Shown here: positions 23,974 to 32,442 of the stretch, piece after piece
How positions within the stretch are numbered: the first letter of the stretch is position 1
Layout of the letters: each line of letters opens with the position of its first letter
NCBI GenBank assembly: GCA_018223435.1
Contig: JAGTTO010000001.1
Location: 372,001-436,000, forward strand
Direction: 5' to 3'
Source: Lachnospiraceae bacterium Marseille-Q4251
Lineage (GTDB): Bacteria > Bacillota > Clostridia > Lachnospirales > Lachnospiraceae
Length of the DNA: 64,000 bases
The notes under the pieces: generated by a model
Database searches by the model: none
Told to the model about the DNA's origin: nothing
Seen by the model: only the letters and a program-made list of their open reading frames with translations
Position numbers and translations under genes: made by a program

Positions 23974-24735
23974 TCACCCCTTTATAAGGAACACCGCCAC
24001 GACCGTAAGGGCCATAGCAAGCTCGGACACTGTCAGGAAAAAGCCTGCCAGATCCCCGGTGATTCCCCCAAATTTCTTTTTTGACATCCGATAATAATAG
24101 AAAAATACCAGTCCTGCTGCGATATCCATGGGCACGCCGTAGACCGGATTCAGATAAATCGCCAGCACGCCGAAAACCAGGATAAAACCAATCATGGTAA
24201 TGGCCACAGTCCGCTTCACTGCCATCTCAGAAAAGGTGGCGGCAAGACCCGTATTCTTGGCCTTCGGAAAAATCACGACGGCCAGGCCGGAAAGAGCTCT
24301 CGACAGCACAAAGGAGAGGGCCAGCACCGGCATCATTTCAAGGCGCACCTCGGACCAGGTTCCCAGAGCCAGAATAAACCAGGCGCCGCCCACGATGATC
24401 GCGAAGGCTCCTGTGTGGGAATCCTTGAGAATCTCCAGTTTTTCCTCCATACTCTTATAGGAACTCAAAGCGTCCGCCGTATCCAGAAGACCATCCAGAT
24501 GAATGCCTCCCGTGATAATAATAGGGATCAAAACCGCCACAGCGGCCCGGAAAAGGCTTCCGGTGCTGTCCCCGGTAAGATAGATCCAAAGATAAAGCAG
24601 GCCCCCGATGACCGCGCCGATAACCGGAAAAAAGCACATGGCATAGCGCATGCTCTCCTTCGTCCAGTCCGTACGGGGCATGGGGATCTTGGAATACATG
24701 GAAAATGCGATAAAAAAGCTGCGAATCAGATTCAT
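23974..24735 (-). CDS. cobS: Adenosylcobinamide-GDP ribazoletransferase
   Basis: 253-aa integral membrane enzyme that joins AdoCbi-GDP with alpha-ribazole (phosphate) to form adenosylcobalamin (phosphate). Recognised by F-S-M-Y-S-K-I-P-M-P near residue 10, the catalytic G-G-I-H-L-D-G-L-L-D-T-A-D-A-L (Asp-rich metal site) and D-S-H-T-G-A-F-A. Six or so membrane helices. The ATG overlaps the cobU stop (ATGA) and follows AAAGGAG. Confidence 0.96.
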   Translation of the reverse strand: MNLIRSFFIAFSMYSKIPMPRTDWTKESMRYAMCFFPVIGAVIGGLLYLWIYLTGDSTGSLFRAAVAVLIPIIITGGIHLDGLLDTADALSSYKSMEEKLEILKDSHTGAFAIIVGGAWFILALGTWSEVRLEMMPVLALSFVLSRALSGLAVVIFPKAKNTGLAATFSEMAVKRTVAITMIGFILVFGVLAIYLNPVYGVPMDIAAGLVFFYYYRMSKKKFGGITGDLAGFFLTVSELAMALTVVAVFLIKG

Positions 24736-25259
24736 AACCGATACTCTCCTTTTCTCACAAGCGGAAGCCCGTAGACCACCTCATAAAAACCATCCGCTTC
24801 CTCCGCCATGCGACAGTTCACCGCGCCGAGGTAAGCCTGATATTTCTTTGTCTCCGGGTCATATTCTAGTCCGTCTGAAAAAATCTCATTCGTCACCACC
24901 ACCAGATGACGGGCTTTTTTCCGGAGGTGGTGGAGGCCTTCCACCACAGCCTCCACTGTTCCCTCTTTCGCGCCGCTCTCGTCAAACATCTCGTTGGCCA
25001 CAAGGTTTGACATACACTCGAGAAGCAGGATGGAATCCTCCGGAACTTCAAGTCCGCAAAGATCCGTGTACCGCTCCAGCGTCTCAAAATGCTTGTCCGC
25101 CCGCATGGCCCGGTGGCGGCTGATCCGTTTCTTTCCTTCCTCATCAAAGCACATCATGGTGGCAATGTAGATCCGGCGTCCTTCCCCGAGAGACGCCGTC
25201 AGTTTCTCAGCAAAAGCGGACTTTCCGCTGCCGCTTCCTCCGGTGACAACAAAAAACAT
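24732..25259 (-). CDS. cobU: Adenosylcobinamide kinase / adenosylcobinamide-phosphate guanylyltransferase
   Basis: 175-aa bifunctional enzyme. P-loop GGSGSGKSAFAE, R-I-S-R-H-R-A-M-R-A (the family's histidine region that takes the GMP), E-C-M-S-N-L-V-A-N-E-M-F and VVVTNEIFSDGLEYD. The end reads Y-G-L-P-L-V-R-K-G. Its ATG immediately follows the cobT stop (TAAATG), so it is coupled to cobT. It acts in the salvage and loop-assembly branch of cobalamin synthesis. Confidence 0.94.
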   Translation of the reverse strand: MFFVVTGGSGSGKSAFAEKLTASLGEGRRIYIATMMCFDEEGKKRISRHRAMRADKHFETLERYTDLCGLEVPEDSILLLECMSNLVANEMFDESGAKEGTVEAVVEGLHHLRKKARHLVVVTNEIFSDGLEYDPETKKYQAYLGAVNCRMAEEADGFYEVVYGLPLVRKGEYRL

Positions 25260-26309
25260 TTACGCCAGAGGCTTGTACTCTTCCACCTGGATATCCTGGA
25301 AGGTACTCATTCCGTTGTATACACCGCAGGCCAGGTCCAGAATGGGGAAAAGGACCACAGCACCGGTGCCTTCGCCCAGGCACATATCGCAGTGCAGTGG
25401 AGCAGAAAGGCCCAGAGCCTCCAGAATCAGATGAGCCGCAGGCTCTTTGGAAACGTGGGAAGCCAGCATGTATTCTTTTACCAGGGGGCAGATTCTGGCT
25501 GCTGCCAGGGCTGCCACCGCGGAAATAAAGCCATCGATCACGATGGGCACGCCATAGACAGCTCCGCCGATGAAGAGGCCTGCCATACCTGCTATATCAA
25601 AACCGCCCACCTTTGAGAGAACGTCCACGCCGTCCGTCGGGTCCGGCTGATTGATCTCGATCGCTTTTTTGATAGCGTTGATCTTCCGTGTCATTCCCTC
25701 GGAGGAAAGGCCGGCGCCCCGGCCGGTCATTTTTTCCACCTCTTCGTTCAGGAGAACGGAGGCCACAGCGCTGCTGGTAGTCGTGTTTCCGATACCCATC
25801 TCGCCGGTGGCAATCAGGGAATAGCCTTTATTTTTCAGTTCTTCCACCATGGAAATACCGGTCTCCAGAGCCTGTTGGGCCTCCTCGCGGGTCATAGCCG
25901 GGCCTTTGGTCATGTTCTTCGTGCCCCAAGCGATCTTCCGGTCGATGACGTGAGTCTCTGCCGCCACGCCGATATCCACGGGAAAAATATCCGCCCCGGC
26001 CATGGAACAGAGGATGCTGGCCGTGGCCTTTTTGTTCAGGAAATTGTCTGTCACAATCGCGGTCACTTCCTGACCGGTCTGGGTCACACCTTCCTCCACA
26101 ACGCCGTTATCCGCACACATGGTCACGAGGGCTTTTTTCTCCAGATGAATATCGGCGCTTCCTGTAATACCGGCGATTTTCACCAGATTGTCCTCCAGCT
26201 TTCCAAGACTGTGAAGCGGTTTGGCGATGCTGTCCCAGCGGCGCTTGCAGAGTTCCATCGCCTGCTGATCCGGTTCTTTTATGGCTTTTTTTGCTTCTTC
26301 TAATGTCAT
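25260..26309 (-). CDS. cobT: Nicotinate-nucleotide-dimethylbenzimidazole phosphoribosyltransferase
   Basis: 349-aa enzyme that makes alpha-ribazole phosphate, the lower-ligand nucleotide of cobalamin. Signatures include LHSLGKLEDNLVKIAGITGS, V-T-M-C-A-D-N-G-V-V, GEMGIGNTTTSSAVAS, V-G-G-F-D-I-A-G-M-A-G and the catalytic-Glu region C-L-G-E-G-T-G-A-V. The ATG follows AGAGGAAC. It is first in the cob gene run. A promoter-like TTGCTA-18 bp-TATGAT lies upstream near 26389-26418. I searched the 150-bp upstream gap for a cobalamin riboswitch and saw none. Confidence 0.97.
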   Translation of the reverse strand: MTLEEAKKAIKEPDQQAMELCKRRWDSIAKPLHSLGKLEDNLVKIAGITGSADIHLEKKALVTMCADNGVVEEGVTQTGQEVTAIVTDNFLNKKATASILCSMAGADIFPVDIGVAAETHVIDRKIAWGTKNMTKGPAMTREEAQQALETGISMVEELKNKGYSLIATGEMGIGNTTTSSAVASVLLNEEVEKMTGRGAGLSSEGMTRKINAIKKAIEINQPDPTDGVDVLSKVGGFDIAGMAGLFIGGAVYGVPIVIDGFISAVAALAAARICPLVKEYMLASHVSKEPAAHLILEALGLSAPLHCDMCLGEGTGAVVLFPILDLACGVYNGMSTFQDIQVEEYKPLA

Positions 26310-26421
26310 GTAAGTTCCTCTTTTCTTCTATGTAATCTTTTAAAAATCTGTTATGATTTCGGTCTTCCGTCAGACCTTCCACATCATACCATAAAAGCCG
26401 CCCGGATAGCAAGACTCGGGC

Positions 26422-26454
26422 GAAAAAAAGCCTTCCGGAAGAAACCGGAAGGCT
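26422..26454 (-). terminator. Terminator after the cell-wall-binding repeat gene
   Basis: AGCCTTCCGG pairs with CCGGAAGGCT around TTTCTT, followed by TTTTTTT in the minus direction. Confidence 0.93.
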
Positions 26455-26460
26455 CTTTGT

Positions 26461-27846
26461 TTATGCTGCTTTTCTCAAAAGGCTCAGCGCCTGTGCATAC
26501 TCGGAACGGTAGCGGCTGACGTAAGCCGGATACTGTTTCATACGGTAGTAATATAGGAGTCGAAGAAATTCACTGTCGCTGCTGGAATTGCTGATCTTGG
26601 CTGCAACGACTGCATTGGCCGCTGAGAGCTGTCCATGCTGGATGGAATAGCTGTACACAGCTCCTTTGACCACATCCGGTCTCTTGCTCATATCAATGCC
26701 GTATTTGGAAAGATAACGCTCGGTGATATCATAATATTCCTGCTTCGCGTACTGATCCTGATAGTTGGCAAATTTTACTTTGTTTCTGCTGAAGATCGTA
26801 TTCCATGCGCGGTAGAAAGCGGTATTGCCCTGAAGCTTGCTCTTCTGGAGAAGGGAAAGACTTGCATAAATCTTAAACTCCCTAAAGAATACCGGATCCT
26901 TCTGGTAACAGTACTTTACAAAGGGAAGCAGAGAATACCGGTAATCAAACTGATATTTTCCGCAGGCGTTTCCGTGATCTCCGCCGGTCTGATTATAGCC
27001 CTGATAGAAATCATCGCTTCTGCCGGACTCATAGATCGTAAAGAACAGAAACTCATCGGAGAGCCCGTCCTTATTTGTATTGCTACTGTCATCCGCGTCA
27101 TTGCTTCCGCTGTTGGCATCCGTAATCGTACATTTACCATCGGCACTAAAAGAATAATGTTTGCCGTTGGCATCAAAATCATCGGTGATCATGACACCCT
27201 TTTCATCGAAGAAATACTGGCTTCCGTCGATGGTCACAAGACCGGTATCCATAGCTCCATTGGCTCTGGAAGAATCGCTGGTGTTGAAATGATACCGCTT
27301 GCCGTTGATCGTCAGCCAGCCGGTGGCTTTGTAGCAGATCTTCGCCCGGAAATAATATGTAGTGCCGTCAATCACATGGAAGCCGCTGACAGCTGCTCCG
27401 TCATCGCCAAAATAATAATCCTTATTTTTAATGGTCTGCCAGCCCTTCGTCAGGGTTCCATCTGTTAAGATCGTATTGGTATGCTGAAAATAGTAAAGCT
27501 TTCCGTCCAGTCTCCAGAGTCCGCTGCGGATCATATATCCGCCCGCTTTGCGGAAGTATCGCGGCTTTCCGTTCAAAGTTACCCAGCCAGTCACCATCGC
27601 TCCGGTCTGCTTGTCCGTGTAGTACCAGTTATGCTTATAGGCAACCAGGCCTCTGGCTTTTTCACCGTTGGCACGATAGCAATACCATTTTCCTCCTTCT
27701 CTGACCCAGCCCAGTTTCCTGCGCGTCTGCGTGGTCGCCGTCACTGTGGATACGCTCTTGCTTTCCGCAGCGCTGGCCGTCTGTGGCGTAAAGCACACCG
27801 CAGCTGCCATGAAACCGGCCGCAATCATAAGGAATTTTGTTTTCAT
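26461..27846 (-). CDS. Secreted cell-wall-binding repeat protein with putative peptidoglycan hydrolase domain
   Basis: 461-aa secreted protein. Signal peptide (about residues 1-27, ending T-A-S-A-A-E). Residues 40-260 hold about ten choline-binding-like repeats of the form G-W-x-x-x-x-G-K-x-Y-Y-F. A Ser/Asn/Asp linker near 265 leads to a C-terminal domain of about 190 residues with FFTIYESGRSDDFYQGYNQ and G-D-H-G-N-A-C-G-K-Y-Q-F-D-Y-R-Y. The G-x-Y/C-G-K-Y-Q-F pattern is seen in phage-like and clostridial lysozyme-type domains, so cell wall cleavage is likely but unproven. The start at 27846 follows TTAGGGGGAC. It is monocistronic. Confidence 0.8.
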   Translation of the reverse strand: MKTKFLMIAAGFMAAAVCFTPQTASAAESKSVSTVTATTQTRRKLGWVREGGKWYCYRANGEKARGLVAYKHNWYYTDKQTGAMVTGWVTLNGKPRYFRKAGGYMIRSGLWRLDGKLYYFQHTNTILTDGTLTKGWQTIKNKDYYFGDDGAAVSGFHVIDGTTYYFRAKICYKATGWLTINGKRYHFNTSDSSRANGAMDTGLVTIDGSQYFFDEKGVMITDDFDANGKHYSFSADGKCTITDANSGSNDADDSSNTNKDGLSDEFLFFTIYESGRSDDFYQGYNQTGGDHGNACGKYQFDYRYSLLPFVKYCYQKDPVFFREFKIYASLSLLQKSKLQGNTAFYRAWNTIFSRNKVKFANYQDQYAKQEYYDITERYLSKYGIDMSKRPDVVKGAVYSYSIQHGQLSAANAVVAAKISNSSSDSEFLRLLYYYRMKQYPAYVSRYRSEYAQALSLLRKAA

Positions 27847-28002
27847 ACTAGTCCCCCTAATAGTTCTTTTCAAAAAAGTATTACAAATCTGTTAACTAGT
27901 TGTAGCCATTATACGTCATATCTTAGGATTTGTCAAATTTTTCTTAGGAATTTCTTTCGACGGGGTTCTCCGTACGGGAAGAAAATACCTCTTTTTCCAT
28001 GC

Positions 28003-28045
28003 AAAAAAGCCAGAACCGGCAACTTTTCCCCACTCGGTTCTGGCT
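28003..28045 (-). terminator. spoIVA terminator
   Basis: AGCCAGAACCG pairs with CGGTTCTGGCT, followed by TTTTTTGC in the minus direction, 10 nt after the spoIVA stop. Confidence 0.92.
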
Positions 28046-28054
28046 TCAGATTTT

Positions 28055-29527
28055 TTAGATAATAATACAGATCAGTCTTCCCTTGGACTCGTTGACGATG
28101 CGTCTCATCGTATCCTGGAGCTTCTTCTGGCTTTCTTCACCGATAACGGCAAGGCGGGTACGGATACCGTCCCCCACAAGCTGTTCCACGGATTTTCCGA
28201 AGATGTTCGTGTTCCAGATGCCTTCCTCACTTTTGGAATTTTCCCGAATATAGGCGATGAGATCTTCCGCCTGGGCCTCGCTTCCCACGATGGGAGCGAT
28301 CTCCGTCTCGATATCTGCCCGGATAAGATGAATCGAGGGACTCATGGCCCGGATTTTCACGCCGTATTTGCTTCCCTGATGGATCACCGTGGGCTCGTCG
28401 AGAGTGATCTCTGACTGTTCCGGCAGAATCACGCCGTAACCGGTACTCTCCACAGACTGAATCGCCGCCTCCACCTTCTCGTAGGCCTTCTTTTTCTCTG
28501 CCAGCTCCCGGATCATGGAAATCAGCTGATACTCTCCCTTAAGCTCCACGCCGGCAAGGCCGCTCAGCATGGCGTAATAGTATGTATCATCGACCTCCAT
28601 ACGAATCTTCACAGCTCCCCGGGCAAGAATCACGCCTTCCATGCGGATTCCGCTGATGCAGGGCGCTTCCGTTTTAAAAAGGCTCTCCTCCTTCAGATCC
28701 CGGATATGGGTTACTTTGGAGAGAATCTCTCCGGCTTTCTCCAGCAGAGCCTTTTTCACGGGATGCTCCGGCTCCAGAGTCTCTGTCCATTTCGGGATGT
28801 AAAACTCCACCCGTACCAGCGGAAATTCATAGAGAATCTTCTTTAAGATCCGCTGAACGTCCTCCACACTCAGCCGTTCCAGGTTGACGGCCATGGCAGC
28901 CATTCCGTACTCCTTCTCAAAAAGCTCCACTGTGTCCACAGCGGTTTTTCCATAAGGATCTGCGCTGTTGATAAGAGCGATGCAGGGCTTCCCGGTCTTC
29001 TGAAGCTCTTCCGCCGTCCGTTTTTCCGCCTCAGGGAAACTCTCCCGCCCCAGTTCCCCAAAAGAACCGTCGGAGGTGATAAGAATCCCGGCCGTGGCGT
29101 GATCCCGAATAACCTTCTCGGTCCCCATGGAGGCCGCCTTTTCAAAGGGCATCTCTTCTTCCGCCCAGGGCGTTTTCACCATGCGGGGCTTTTCCTTCTC
29201 CGTGATGCCGTCGGCTCCGGTCACAGGAAAGCCCACGCAATCCACCAGCCGGACCTTCAGTTCTGTCTGATCGGGAAGCTTTAAAAGAGCCGCCTCCTTG
29301 GGCACAAATTTGGGTTCCACTGTCGTAATTGTCTTTCCTTTGCCGCTGGTGGGCAGTTCGTCTGTGGCAATCTTTTTCTCATTGTCTTTCAGGTTCGGCA
29401 GCACCAGAAGCTCCATAAAGTGCCGGACAAAGGTAGACTTTCCGGTACGGACAGGTCCTACTACTCCCAGGAAGATCTCCCCGCCGGTCCGGGCTTTGAT
29501 GTCTTTATAGAGATGAAATTCTTCCAT
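28055..29527 (-). CDS. spoIVA: Stage IV sporulation protein A
   Basis: 490-aa ATPase that polymerises on the forespore surface as the basement layer of the spore coat and is needed for cortex formation. P-loop V-G-P-V-R-T-G-K-S-T-F at residues 24-34. V-D-C-V-G-F and HATAGILITSDGSFGELGRE match the family. The C-terminus ends in the hydrophobic S-K-G-R-L-I-C-I-I-I that anchors SpoIVA to SpoVM and the membrane. It is expressed in the mother cell. The ribosome binding site lies in a palindrome (29534-29572) in which a sigma-E-like ATATACT may also serve as a minus-10. Confidence 0.97.
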   Translation of the reverse strand: MEEFHLYKDIKARTGGEIFLGVVGPVRTGKSTFVRHFMELLVLPNLKDNEKKIATDELPTSGKGKTITTVEPKFVPKEAALLKLPDQTELKVRLVDCVGFPVTGADGITEKEKPRMVKTPWAEEEMPFEKAASMGTEKVIRDHATAGILITSDGSFGELGRESFPEAEKRTAEELQKTGKPCIALINSADPYGKTAVDTVELFEKEYGMAAMAVNLERLSVEDVQRILKKILYEFPLVRVEFYIPKWTETLEPEHPVKKALLEKAGEILSKVTHIRDLKEESLFKTEAPCISGIRMEGVILARGAVKIRMEVDDTYYYAMLSGLAGVELKGEYQLISMIRELAEKKKAYEKVEAAIQSVESTGYGVILPEQSEITLDEPTVIHQGSKYGVKIRAMSPSIHLIRADIETEIAPIVGSEAQAEDLIAYIRENSKSEEGIWNTNIFGKSVEQLVGDGIRTRLAVIGEESQKKLQDTMRRIVNESKGRLICIII

Positions 29528-29533
29528 AAAAAT

Positions 29534-29572
29534 CCCCCCTCGCTATACTGGTAAAGTATATTGCGAAGGGGG
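29534..29572 (-). promoter_or_regulatory. Palindrome over the spoIVA ribosome binding site
   Basis: In the minus direction CCCCCTTCGC-x3-ATACT faces AGTAT-x2-GCGAGGGGG with a 5-nt loop. The right arm contains the spoIVA Shine-Dalgarno sequence. The left arm region contains AATATACT, which with TAAATAT 12 bp upstream could be a sigma-E promoter. If that promoter is used, the hairpin would not form in the RNA, so it may act as a DNA operator instead. Confidence 0.45.
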
Positions 29573-29663
29573 CATATTTAGCACCGATAAATTTTAACTT
29601 TGACCTTTTGCCATTTTTTCTCCTCCATTTTCATAGGTTTAAAGAAAACGAAAGGGATTTTTT

Positions 29664-31361
29664 ATGCCTGAAATTTCTGTCTCTGAAAAGATTCTTTCGG
29701 AAGATTACGCGGATCTCATTCTTCCCGTAACCCTGAGCGGTTCCTACTTTCTCAATGCCTACATGCAGATGGGAGGCGAACTTCTGGGCGGCAATTACGG
29801 GGTGATCCACGTTCCCCTCTCCAGCCTTCCCCGGGACCTGCTAGCCTATGTCGGTTACTACAACATTCCCAAGCTCTACACGCTGCTGGATGAAAGCAGC
29901 CTCGAGGCCTCCGGAATCCTCAAAGTCCGCTCCCAGCCCCTTCTCGGTTACACCGGAAAAGACGTTATCCTCGGCTTTCTCGATACGGGTATCGACTATA
30001 CCCAGCCGATTTTCCGCCGGTCTGACGGCCGAAGCCGGATCGTCGGTCTCTGGGATCAGACGGACCAGACCGGTACCCCGCCGGAAAATTTAAGCTACGG
30101 CTCCGCCTACACCGGGGAGGACTTAAACCGCGCGCTTACCGCAGAAGATCCCCTCTCCGTCGTCCCTTCCGCCGACGAAAACGGCCATGGAACCATTCTC
30201 GCGAGCATCGCCTCTGGAAGCGCAGATGTGATCCCGGATTTCTCCGGCGCGGCTCCGGACGCGGATATCGCCGTGGTAAAACTTAAGCCCGCAAAAAAAT
30301 TTCTCCGGGACTTTCTCCTGATCCGCGAGGATGCCGTCGCCTTCCAGGAAACGGATCTCATGGCCGGCATCCAGTATTTCCTCGGCCTCGCCGACCGGCT
30401 GAAAAAGCCCCTGATTCTCTGTATCGGCCTTGGTACCAATCAGGGCTCCCACACCGGCGCTTCCCCTCTCACAAAGGTTTTGAGCGCCTCCGAAGCCATC
30501 GATGGTTTCTACAGCGTCATCGCCGCCGGAAATGAAGCGGGACGAAGCCATCACTACGCCGGAACCCTCTCGGGGCCCGGCTCCGTCCAGGCTGTGGAAA
30601 TCCTCGTGGATAAAGAGGAACGGGGCTTTGTCGTGGAACTCTGGGCCTCGTCACCGGAACTCTACGCCATCTCCATGACCTCTCCATTGGGCGAAACCAT
30701 CCCCACGATTCCCGCCCGGCTCTCGCAGAATATCACACTTAATTTCACGCTGGAACGGACCCGGGTGGATATCTCCTACGAGATCGTGGAGTCCGCCTCG
30801 GGAGATCAGCTGATTTTCATCCGTTTCACCGATCCCACGCCCGGTCTCTGGACGCTCCGGGTGGAAAATCGCTTCTATATCAATGGGGACTTTCAGCTCT
30901 GGCTTCCGATCACCGGTTTCATCTCCCCCCAGACGGTTTTTCTGGCTCCCGATCCGGACACTACGATCACAGACCCCTCCACCACGCTTCTGCCGATCTC
31001 CGTCAGCGCCTACGATGCCGAAAACGGCAGCCTTTATATTCATTCCAGCCGGGGCTATACCCGCTCCGGCGAGATCAAACCGGAGCTCGCCGCCCCCGGC
31101 GTAGGTATCTCCGCCGTCGCCAAAAACGGCAGCCTCACCTCCGTCACCGGCACCAGCGCAGCGGCAGCCCTCACGGCCGGGGCAGCCGCTCTCCTGGTCG
31201 ACTGGCGGCTGGAGGGAAATCCCAGACACCTCATGACCTCCTCGGAACTCAAAAATTTCCTGATCCGCGGTGCCGGCCGTTCCCGGGATCTCACCTACCC
31301 CAACCGTTCCTGGGGGTACGGCACCTTAAATGTCTACGGAGTTTTTGAATCTCTTCTGTAA
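29664..31361 (+). CDS. S8 family serine peptidase, Csp-like germination protease
   Basis: 565-aa subtilase with an N-terminal region of about 90 residues resembling a prodomain and no signal peptide. The triad is complete: Asp in GFLDTGIDYTQP (about 110), His in D-E-N-G-H-G-T-I-L-A-S-I-A-S-G (about 180) and Ser in V-T-G-T-S-A-A-A-A-L-T-A-G (about 505), with the oxyanion Asn in VIAAGNEAG. An insertion of about 180 residues between Asn and Ser forms the jelly-roll domain known in Csp proteases, which process the spore cortex hydrolase SleC. Adjacency to spoIVA supports a spore role. The ATG follows AAAGGG. Confidence 0.88.
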   Translation: MPEISVSEKILSEDYADLILPVTLSGSYFLNAYMQMGGELLGGNYGVIHVPLSSLPRDLLAYVGYYNIPKLYTLLDESSLEASGILKVRSQPLLGYTGKDVILGFLDTGIDYTQPIFRRSDGRSRIVGLWDQTDQTGTPPENLSYGSAYTGEDLNRALTAEDPLSVVPSADENGHGTILASIASGSADVIPDFSGAAPDADIAVVKLKPAKKFLRDFLLIREDAVAFQETDLMAGIQYFLGLADRLKKPLILCIGLGTNQGSHTGASPLTKVLSASEAIDGFYSVIAAGNEAGRSHHYAGTLSGPGSVQAVEILVDKEERGFVVELWASSPELYAISMTSPLGETIPTIPARLSQNITLNFTLERTRVDISYEIVESASGDQLIFIRFTDPTPGLWTLRVENRFYINGDFQLWLPITGFISPQTVFLAPDPDTTITDPSTTLLPISVSAYDAENGSLYIHSSRGYTRSGEIKPELAAPGVGISAVAKNGSLTSVTGTSAAAALTAGAAALLVDWRLEGNPRHLMTSSELKNFLIRGAGRSRDLTYPNRSWGYGTLNVYGVFESLL

Positions 31362-31419
31362 CCAAAAACGGGATGTCACATACTATAAAGTGTACTCAAA
31401 AAAACGGAGGATCTGGCAC

Positions 31420-31692
31420 ATGAGCGATCTCGCTGCTACGAACTGCGGATGTAACTGTGGATGTGACAACAACAACGGCTGTGGACTGGGATTTAACGGA
31501 GGAGGCTGCAACTGCATTCTCTGGATCCTGATTCTTTCCTGCCTCTGCGGTAACGGCAATGGTTTCTTCGGAAATAACGGCTGTGGCTGCGGCGGAGACA
31601 GCTGCTGGCTCCTGATTCTGATCCTCATCTGCTGCGGCGGATGTGGAAACGGCAACGGATGCAGCTGCAACAACAATGGCTGCGGCTGCTAA
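31420..31692 (+). CDS. Cys/Gly/Asn-rich small protein with two hydrophobic segments
   Basis: 90-aa protein, about a fifth of it cysteine. It alternates C-x-C / C-G-C blocks (NCGCNCGCDNNNGCG) with two hydrophobic stretches (ILWILILSCLCG and WLLILILICCGG), then ends CSCNNNGCGC. Similar Lachnospiraceae proteins are annotated as chorion-like high-cysteine proteins. A structural or spore-coat role is plausible but unproven. The start at 31420 follows CGGAGGATCTGGC. An in-frame upstream extension into the csp gene is unlikely. It lies 58 bp after the Csp-like protease gene and may be co-transcribed. Confidence 0.8.
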   Translation: MSDLAATNCGCNCGCDNNNGCGLGFNGGGCNCILWILILSCLCGNGNGFFGNNGCGCGGDSCWLLILILICCGGCGNGNGCSCNNNGCGC

Positions 31693-31705
31693 ATTTTCAA
31701 AGAAA

Positions 31706-31735
31706 GAAAGCCCCTTCACCGGGGCTTTTCTTTTG
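31706..31735. terminator. Bidirectional terminator between the Cys-rich gene and the 47-aa gene
   Basis: AAGCCCC pairs with GGGGCTT, followed by TTCTTTT on the plus strand and TTTCTTTCTTT on the minus strand. The stop of the minus-strand 47-aa gene lies in its loop. Confidence 0.8.
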
Positions 31736-31859
31736 GTTCTTTTTCTTCTTTCGGCGGTGTTGGGGGCTCCTCCTCCGCCTCTTCCGGAAATTTGAGTCCT
31801 TTTCTTCGCATGCATTCTTCATCTATCTCATAAAAGGCATTTCCTTTCAGGACAAGCAT
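31716..31859 (-). CDS. 47-aa small acidic/Pro-rich protein, unknown
   Basis: Short ORF starting MLVLKGNAFYEIDEECMRRK and ending in a Glu/Pro/Lys-rich tail (P-T-P-P-K-E-E-K-E-P-K-E-K-P-R). GGGAGG lies 9 nt before the ATG. The N-terminal half looks like a small folded beta-strand plus helix and the rest is disordered. The stop is inside a bidirectional terminator. It is divergent from the two-gene unit at 31978. I know no function. The strong ribosome binding site and terminator make it likely real. Confidence 0.6.
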   Translation of the reverse strand: MLVLKGNAFYEIDEECMRRKGLKFPEEAEEEPPTPPKEEKEPKEKPR

Positions 31860-31977
31860 TCCTTCTGACCTCCCGTTTTCTGTTATACTTTCAGTTTATG
31901 CCTCCGGGACAGATCGGGTCATAGTTTTCCGCTTTTTCGCATAGAATAACCCAGAAGAAAACCGACGAGGAAACGCT

Positions 31978-32442
31978 GTGGAAAAGGAAAAAGAGCTTTG
32001 CATGACACCGGTGGACCTTGCCGCCGGAGGGGAGGAACTGCAGCTGTTAAAAGCCCTGGTTCCCTACCTGGCCCTGGGGCTTCAAAAGCCTTTCGTGCTC
32101 CTGATCAAATGCATGGAAATCCGGAATCTGACGGCTTTCTTCAGCCGACCCGCGGAACTCACGGCTCAGAATGCCCGGGCGAATCCCAGCCTTTTTGAGA
32201 TTCTTCCGGAAATCTCGCCCTATCTCCCCAGTCAGCAGAGGGAACAGTTTTCCCAGATCCTGCCTCTCCTGGAGATGATGCAGCTTTTTTCCTCCATGAA
32301 CCAGGAGGGAGAGGCTTCGGCTCCTGCGGATCTCTTTTCCTCCCTGCTCTCCCCGGAACAGCAGGCCATATTTTCCATGTTCTCCCAGTCGGAAGCTGAA
32401 AAAGGAGGCCCAACGCCAGATGGACAAAAACTGGACCCGTAA
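31978..32442 (+). CDS. Hypothetical protein, first of an unknown two-gene unit
   Basis: 154-aa protein starting with GTG behind GAGGAAACGCT. Largely helical, with Leu/Phe-rich amphipathic stretches (LQLLKALVPYLALGLQKPFV), a central acidic Gln/Pro region (LPSQQREQFSQILPLLEMMQ) and a disordered end. There is no signal peptide and no known motif. It overlaps the next gene by 23 bp. Upstream, CATAGAATA near 31940 resembles a sporulation (sigma-E/K) minus-10, with a weak GTCATAG 15 bp further up. Given the neighbouring spoIVA and Csp genes, sporulation expression is possible. Confidence 0.65.
   Translation: MEKEKELCMTPVDLAAGGEELQLLKALVPYLALGLQKPFVLLIKCMEIRNLTAFFSRPAELTAQNARANPSLFEILPEISPYLPSQQREQFSQILPLLEMMQLFSSMNQEGEASAPADLFSSLLSPEQQAIFSMFSQSEAEKGGPTPDGQKLDP

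Noticed and set aside
26310..26421. Possible cobalamin riboswitch ahead of cobT
   Set aside because: The gap is short, and I could not find the conserved B12-box sequence or the expected multi-stem layout. Only a promoter-like element is seen.
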